Source of the DNA: Ahrensia sp.
Lineage (GTDB): Bacteria > Pseudomonadota > Alphaproteobacteria > Rhizobiales > Rhizobiaceae
NCBI GenBank assembly: GCA_028817895.1
Contig: JAPPOQ010000033.1
Coordinates: 62,001-126,000 of the forward strand
Direction: 5' to 3'
DNA: 64,000 nucleotides
The translations under genes were made by a program, and so were the position numbers. The notes beneath the pieces were generated by a model. The model saw only the letters and a program-made list of their open reading frames with translations. It had not been told where the DNA came from and ran no database searches. Numbering within the stretch: the stretch's first letter is position 1; each line of letters opens with the position of its first letter. This document shows positions 60,168 through 64,000 of the stretch, one piece after another.

Positions 60168-61742
60168 CTACTGCGACGGTGGCGAGGCGCGCAGCACGGT
60201 GTTGCGCGCTTCCGGTTCCAAGACGCTGCGCTGGTCCGAGGCCCATTCTACGGTGATCGGCGGAAGTGAGGTTGCGCCATCAGGAAGCCCGAGGCTGACC
60301 ATCGTCGACATATCCGACCCAAGACCCTGACCAACAATATGTTCAAAGATCGGTCCATCGCCGATGCGGATTTTCGCACCAATGCTCGCCGCAGCATCGG
60401 GCAGTCGCACGCTTAGGAAATCGCGTTCGCTGCGGTTGCGATACAGCACCGGCTCGCCATCGATATTGACCCAGACCAGATCAAGCCGACCATCACCGTC
60501 TACATCAACCAAAAGCGGCGCGATGCCATAGGCCGCATTGGCGGCCGCCTCGCTCTGGACAAATCCACCGTCTGAACCCAGCAGCACCTTGCCGGGAAGC
60601 TTGGCAAATCGGTGGATCGGCCATTTCGCATAGTTCTGCGCCACCATCAGATCGAGCTTGCCGTCGAAGTTCACATCCGCTGCGCTCGCGCCCCAGGCGA
60701 AGCCGAAGCCCGTGAGTGCTGCCTCCTGCGTGATTTCAGTGAACTCAAAGCCACCATCATTGCGCAAAAGAACCCACTCATTGTCAGCTGGCTGGTCGTC
60801 GCGCCGGTCCCCATTGAGAAAGAGTGGAGGAATGGAGTTTCCGATATTAGACAGGAAGAGGTCCTGGTCGCCGTCTCCATCTGCATCAAACACCGCAAGT
60901 CCCATCCAGAACCCGTAGCCGGATTGGTAGGACGCACGCTCAAACTGTCCGCCGCCCAGATTGCGCAAAAGCTCCAACTGGCCCGTATTCTGCGCGAGCA
61001 CGAGATCGGGCAGGCCGTCGTTGTCGAGATCTGTGAAACTGGAAACGAATGTGTTTTGCAGCCCGCCCGCAATGTCATCGGTAACATCGGTGAAGGTAAA
61101 ATCGCCATCATTGCGCAAAAGCACATTGCGCTTTGCGTGGGCTGCGTCGTTGAAGACGGGCGAACGGAAATTGGCCGGATCAACGAAAACGCTCACATAC
61201 AGATCGATATCGCCATCACGATCATAGTCGGCGGCCGCCAAATCGACGGCAACGGAGTCCGTCGGCAGACTGAATTCCACGTTGCGTGCTTCAAACCGCG
61301 CGCCCTGATTGATCCACAGCGTCACTCCCGCATTTCCAGCGGTTAGCAGGTCGACGTCTGCGTCATCATCGATATCGAAAGACAGCGCACCATAGGTCGC
61401 GATGGTGTCGCCAAGTTCCATGCTGGCAGCGAGATCGACAATTGTGCCGTCGCGCCAATCCAGCAGAGCGTCGGCCTGGCCATCCGAACCACCAAGAAAC
61501 ACCTCATCATCGCCGTCTCCATCGACGTCGATGGCTGCGGAGGCCGCAAGCGGATGCGTGCTCGTCTTTTCCCAAACATGCACAAAAGGCAGGCCGACGC
61601 GTTCAAAACTTGCAGCAGCGATCGCGTTGTTCGGCTCAATGTCGCGTTCGGACGGCACAAGCCAGAATGCCGCTCCCGCCAGGGCAACGGCCAAAAGCGC
61701 AGCCACAGCAAGGCCCATGCGCAAGATGAATCGGCCAGACAT
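60168..61742 (-). CDS. FG-GAP/VCBS-repeat exported protein with ASPIC-like C-terminus
   Basis: A 524-residue protein with an N-terminal membrane anchor or signal (LAVAALLAVALAGAAFWLV) and about six FG-GAP/VCBS repeats with calcium-type Asp motifs (AIDVDGDGDDEVFLG, DYDRDGDIDLYV, DLDNDGLPDLVLA, DADGDGDQDLFLS, DVDGDGRLDLVWV). The C-terminal 80 residues (SIGAKIRIGDG, VSLGLPDGATS, ITVEWASDQRS) resemble the ASPIC/UnbV domain. Such proteins form beta-propellers outside the cytoplasm. It is convergent with the Rieske-ThDP gene, 8 bases away. A link to the cluster is possible but not shown. Confidence 0.85.
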   Translation of the reverse strand: MSGRFILRMGLAVAALLAVALAGAAFWLVPSERDIEPNNAIAAASFERVGLPFVHVWEKTSTHPLAASAAIDVDGDGDDEVFLGGSDGQADALLDWRDGTIVDLAASMELGDTIATYGALSFDIDDDADVDLLTAGNAGVTLWINQGARFEARNVEFSLPTDSVAVDLAAADYDRDGDIDLYVSVFVDPANFRSPVFNDAAHAKRNVLLRNDGDFTFTDVTDDIAGGLQNTFVSSFTDLDNDGLPDLVLAQNTGQLELLRNLGGGQFERASYQSGYGFWMGLAVFDADGDGDQDLFLSNIGNSIPPLFLNGDRRDDQPADNEWVLLRNDGGFEFTEITQEAALTGFGFAWGASAADVNFDGKLDLMVAQNYAKWPIHRFAKLPGKVLLGSDGGFVQSEAAANAAYGIAPLLVDVDGDGRLDLVWVNIDGEPVLYRNRSERDFLSVRLPDAAASIGAKIRIGDGPIFEHIVGQGLGSDMSTMVSLGLPDGATSLPPITVEWASDQRSVLEPEARNTVLRASPPSQ

Positions 61743-61786
61743 GCAGCCCTCCAGAAGTGCGACATTATCGGGTGATCGCTGACGTC

Positions 61787-61855
61787 ACTTCGCAAGCGAA
61801 GTCAAGATATGACGAATCGTAACCTTGATTGAGTGCTCAAGTTAATTTGAACTTG
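61787..61855. promoter_or_regulatory. Two inverted repeats upstream of the heme oxygenase-phytochrome operon
   Basis: ACTTCGC (61787-61793) and GCGAAGT (61796-61802) are a perfect 7-base palindrome with AA between. CAAGTT (61838-61843) and AACTTG (61850-61855) are a second dyad with 6 bases between. Both lie in the 161-base gap before the operon. Either may be an operator for a regulator; the second would lie in the coding frame if the gene started at 61829. Confidence 0.4.
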
Positions 61856-61903
61856 CGCCCACTCTTCAATAGGCTCGAGTCGGGGAGAGTTCGCCGGAGC
61901 GGC

Positions 61904-62497
61904 GTGTTGAAGGCTGATTCGATCACCAGTCTGGTCAAACAGTCGCGGTGCGAGCCGCGATCAAACCGATTTCGTCTTCGCGAAGCGGTAAGTGAGGACC
62001 ATCAGCGGTCCGAACATGCGTTTGAGGGGCAGAGCATGTTCGCCAGTTCGAGCGGGTATGCGAAGTGGCTATCGGTGATGGCAAGCGTCCATGGCCGATA
62101 TGCGGATTGCTGGGACTACGCCTCTCGTGAACTTGGTCTCGAAGCGATCTCACACCGCATTGGCGCTGCAATTGAACGCGACTGCTCGCAGCTGGCTTTG
62201 GCGCAGGACCAGGCCCCACAGCTTGCGCTGTCTCCACGGTCCTTGGAGCACGCTTTGGGATGTGCCTATGTGCTTGAAGGTTCGGGTCTGGGGGCGAGAC
62301 TTTTGTTGCGTCAGGCCAGTGCTGAGAACATTTCACCCACATTCTATCTGACGGCGCTGGAGAAGCTCTCCCGTACCCGCTGGCCGAGTTTCGTGGATGG
62401 GCTGGATGGTATGCCGCTGCGGATTGATGAGACGGCAGAAGCCGCGCGCGGGGTGTTTTCGTTTCTGCTGGACAGAATTGGACGGCGCGTATCATGA
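61904..62497 (+). CDS. bphO: Heme oxygenase (biliverdin-forming, BphO type)
   Basis: About 197 residues. The heme-ligand His lies in LREAVSEDHQRSEHAF, matching the LR-x-A-T-x2-H pattern of bacterial heme oxygenases, followed by YAKWLSVMASVHG and, at about 112, GCAYVLEGSGLGARLLLR with its Gly-rich distal helix. It opens heme to biliverdin, the chromophore of the phytochrome encoded next. The stop overlaps the bphP ATG by 4 bases. GTG 61904 with GGAG upstream is my start; ATG 61829 would add a 25-residue basic, non-conserved N-terminus. Confidence 0.86.
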   Translation: MLKADSITSLVKQSRCEPRSNRFRLREAVSEDHQRSEHAFEGQSMFASSSGYAKWLSVMASVHGRYADCWDYASRELGLEAISHRIGAAIERDCSQLALAQDQAPQLALSPRSLEHALGCAYVLEGSGLGARLLLRQASAENISPTFYLTALEKLSRTRWPSFVDGLDGMPLRIDETAEAARGVFSFLLDRIGRRVS

Positions 62498-64000
62498 CGA
62501 TGACACAGGCCGAACTTGCAGCCGAGGCGATTAAGGGTTGTGATCGCGAGCCCATTCATGCGCCCGGTTACATCCAGCCCTGCGGCTTTCTTATGGCGCT
62601 TGACGACGGCTGCAACACTTTCACTCATATGTCGGAGAATGTGGGCCCCAATCTTGGAGGGGAAACGCGCGAATTACTGAGCGTGCGGCCGCGTGATTTG
62701 CTGCCAAAGGCATTGATTCACGACATCAACAATTTTCGGTCTCGAAGCACATCGACCCGCCAGCGCGAGATGATTGGTGACATCGAGACCGGCGAGGGAA
62801 CCCGCAAGGTCACAGCCCATGTGCGCGATAACACGACCATTTTGGAAGTGGTTGGCTTGGGCGATATTCCGATCTCACAATCGGAGGGGTTGGACCGGTT
62901 GCGTTGGCTCACACAACGCTTCGACCACCACGCGTCGCTCAATGACATTCTCAGCGATGCGGTGAAAAGCCTGCGCGCCTTCTCAGGCTATGATCGCGTC
63001 ATGGCATACAGGTTCCGACCCGATGGCAGTGGAGAGGTGGTGGCTGAAGACAAAGTGTCTGATGTCGACGGCTATTTGGGTCTGCGTTTTCCCGAGTTTG
63101 ATGTTCCCGAACAGGCCCGGAAACTTTACGTCCAGACGCCCATTCGCATGATCAGCGATGTAGATGCCAACACGATTGGCTTGATGGCGCAGCCCGACGC
63201 TGGCGATCTCGATATGTCACTGGCAATTTTGCGTGGCACAATGCCGGTGCACAATCTGTATCTGCGCAATATGGGCGTTCGCGGCTCGCTGAGCCTGCCA
63301 ATCGCGATAGATGGGAAGTTATGGGGGTTGTTCGCCTTTCATCATCGCAGCCCGCGTTATTTGGGAGCCGGGGTTAGTCTGGCTTTGGAATTCTCCGGCC
63401 AATATCTCAATCTGGTGATCAGATCTGCATTGAAAGATGAGCAGCGGCGCTGCGAAGTGCGGGCCGTTCAGGTTGCAAATTCGCTGTTTTCGCGACGAGA
63501 AAACGTCAAGGCATCGCAGATTTCCTGGAGCCTGGTGAAAGACAACCTGTTGAACATGATGCCAGCTTCGGGTGTCGCCTTTGTCGATGCCGAGGGTGCA
63601 AGGCGACATGGTCAATGCCCCTCGCAGGAAGCGCTTCCCAAAGTCGTCGAAGCATTGAAACCGGTCAACGAACAGATCGCGATCAGCGACAATCTTGCCG
63701 AGCATGTCGACAAAGATTTGCTGGGCGGTGTGGCCGGCGCATTACAGATCCAGCTTGGCAAGAAAAGCAGTGCGCAAAGCAACCCTTCGATCCTGTTCTT
63801 TCGCGGCGAAGCAGCCACACAAGTGTCCTGGGCGGGTTCGCCGGACAAATCGGTCGACATGTCGGCCGATACGCCTCGTCTTTCGCCACGTGGCTCCTTT
63901 TCGGCGTTCACGGTTGAGATGACAGGTCGCAGCGAAGCTTGGGAACCGAGCGATATTGCCGTAGCTGAAGGACTGTATCAGGCGGCACAGCGCAGCTATG
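62494..64000 (+). CDS. bphP: Bacteriophytochrome (3' end beyond the window)
   Basis: At least 502 residues, open to the window end. PAS, GAF and PHY domains are in order. Cys16 in GCDREPIH is the biliverdin-attachment site. The usual IQPHG is IQPCG, with Cys30 at the His position. In the GAF domain GYDRVMAYRF, FPEFDVPEQAR (the Asp of PASDIP kept), PVHNLYLRNMG and AFHHRSP retain the chromophore-contact His and Tyr. In PHY, WAGSP and the PRGSF tongue motif are present. The output module (histidine kinase or other) is not in the window. It forms an operon with the heme oxygenase and should sense red/far-red light. Confidence 0.93.
   Translation, partial: MTMTQAELAAEAIKGCDREPIHAPGYIQPCGFLMALDDGCNTFTHMSENVGPNLGGETRELLSVRPRDLLPKALIHDINNFRSRSTSTRQREMIGDIETGEGTRKVTAHVRDNTTILEVVGLGDIPISQSEGLDRLRWLTQRFDHHASLNDILSDAVKSLRAFSGYDRVMAYRFRPDGSGEVVAEDKVSDVDGYLGLRFPEFDVPEQARKLYVQTPIRMISDVDANTIGLMAQPDAGDLDMSLAILRGTMPVHNLYLRNMGVRGSLSLPIAIDGKLWGLFAFHHRSPRYLGAGVSLALEFSGQYLNLVIRSALKDEQRRCEVRAVQVANSLFSRRENVKASQISWSLVKDNLLNMMPASGVAFVDAEGARRHGQCPSQEALPKVVEALKPVNEQIAISDNLAEHVDKDLLGGVAGALQIQLGKKSSAQSNPSILFFRGEAATQVSWAGSPDKSVDMSADTPRLSPRGSFSAFTVEMTGRSEAWEPSDIAVAEGLYQAAQRSY

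Overview
The window reads as chromosomal DNA of an alphaproteobacterium, most likely a marine or aquatic member of the Hyphomicrobiales (Rhizobiales). The main grounds are a CcrM GANTC methyltransferase close to MutY, a DUF721 protein, a DsbA-like oxidoreductase and SMC, plus PhoU-PhoB, a bacteriophytochrome with its heme oxygenase, and a high density of small-molecule catabolic genes. I see no rRNA, tRNA, CRISPR array, transposase or integrase. The two genes at the edges (phoU on the left, the bacteriophytochrome on the right) are cut by the window.

Layout. 0-4.3 kb: phoU-phoB, a GAF-GAF class III nucleotide cyclase, and a Bfd-like ferredoxin with bacterioferritin. 4.3-9.5 kb: an acyl-CoA dehydrogenase divergent from a LysR regulator, a histidinol-dehydrogenase-family enzyme with altered active-site residues, and a cytoplasmic-looking gamma-glutamyltransferase. 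9.6-15.1 kb: a complete branched-chain amino-acid type ABC transporter (binding protein, H, M, G, F) with a HicA-HicB toxin-antitoxin pair between M and G, every junction being an ATGA overlap. 15.4-19 kb: a methanethiol oxidase (SBP56/MtoX) island with an SCO1-type copper chaperone, two exported Cys/His-motif proteins and a [2Fe-2S] ferredoxin. 19-24 kb: a vicinal-oxygen-chelate dioxygenase, MFS exporter, Uma2 protein, acyl-CoA dehydrogenase and hemC. 24.1-24.3 kb: a probable small RNA with its own promoter and terminator. 24.3-30.2 kb: orphan PemK-like toxin, paaZ/paaK, selO and a ureidoglycolate lyase.

30.2-40.4 kb is mostly housekeeping (HAD phosphatases, ccrM, mutY, DUF721, dsbA-like, smc). 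Two toxin-antitoxin loci are set into it. Each has a canonical promoter with a palindromic operator between or over the -35 and -10 boxes, and a start codon at the predicted +1. One toxin is intact (higB); the other has an in-frame TGA where its family has Trp. 40.5-47.7 kb holds a methylated-amine module: a DMGDH/sarcosine-dehydrogenase-like flavoprotein, a non-pyrrolysine MttB-family methyltransferase, a half-length PPDK-like protein and a class III aminotransferase. 47.8-49.5 kb is a two-gene overlapping operon of unrecognised function. 50-54 kb: acyl-CoA ligase, DUF1499 protein and CPA1 antiporter.

The best candidate for an undescribed system is 54.05-60.16 kb, a co-directional cluster of six genes. 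Three encode proteins carrying a Rieske [2Fe-2S] domain fused to something different: an FMN/3Fe-4S glutamate-synthase-like core, a ferric-reductase-like heme membrane domain, and a thiamine-diphosphate (acetolactate-synthase/pyruvate-oxidase type) enzyme. The other three are membrane proteins, one of which carries the same Cys/His motif as the proteins beside mtoX. I infer a membrane-associated redox pathway linking a ThDP oxidation to Rieske/heme carriers and a GltB-like flavoenzyme; the substrate cannot be read from the sequence. An FG-GAP repeat protein follows convergently, then heme oxygenase and bacteriophytochrome.
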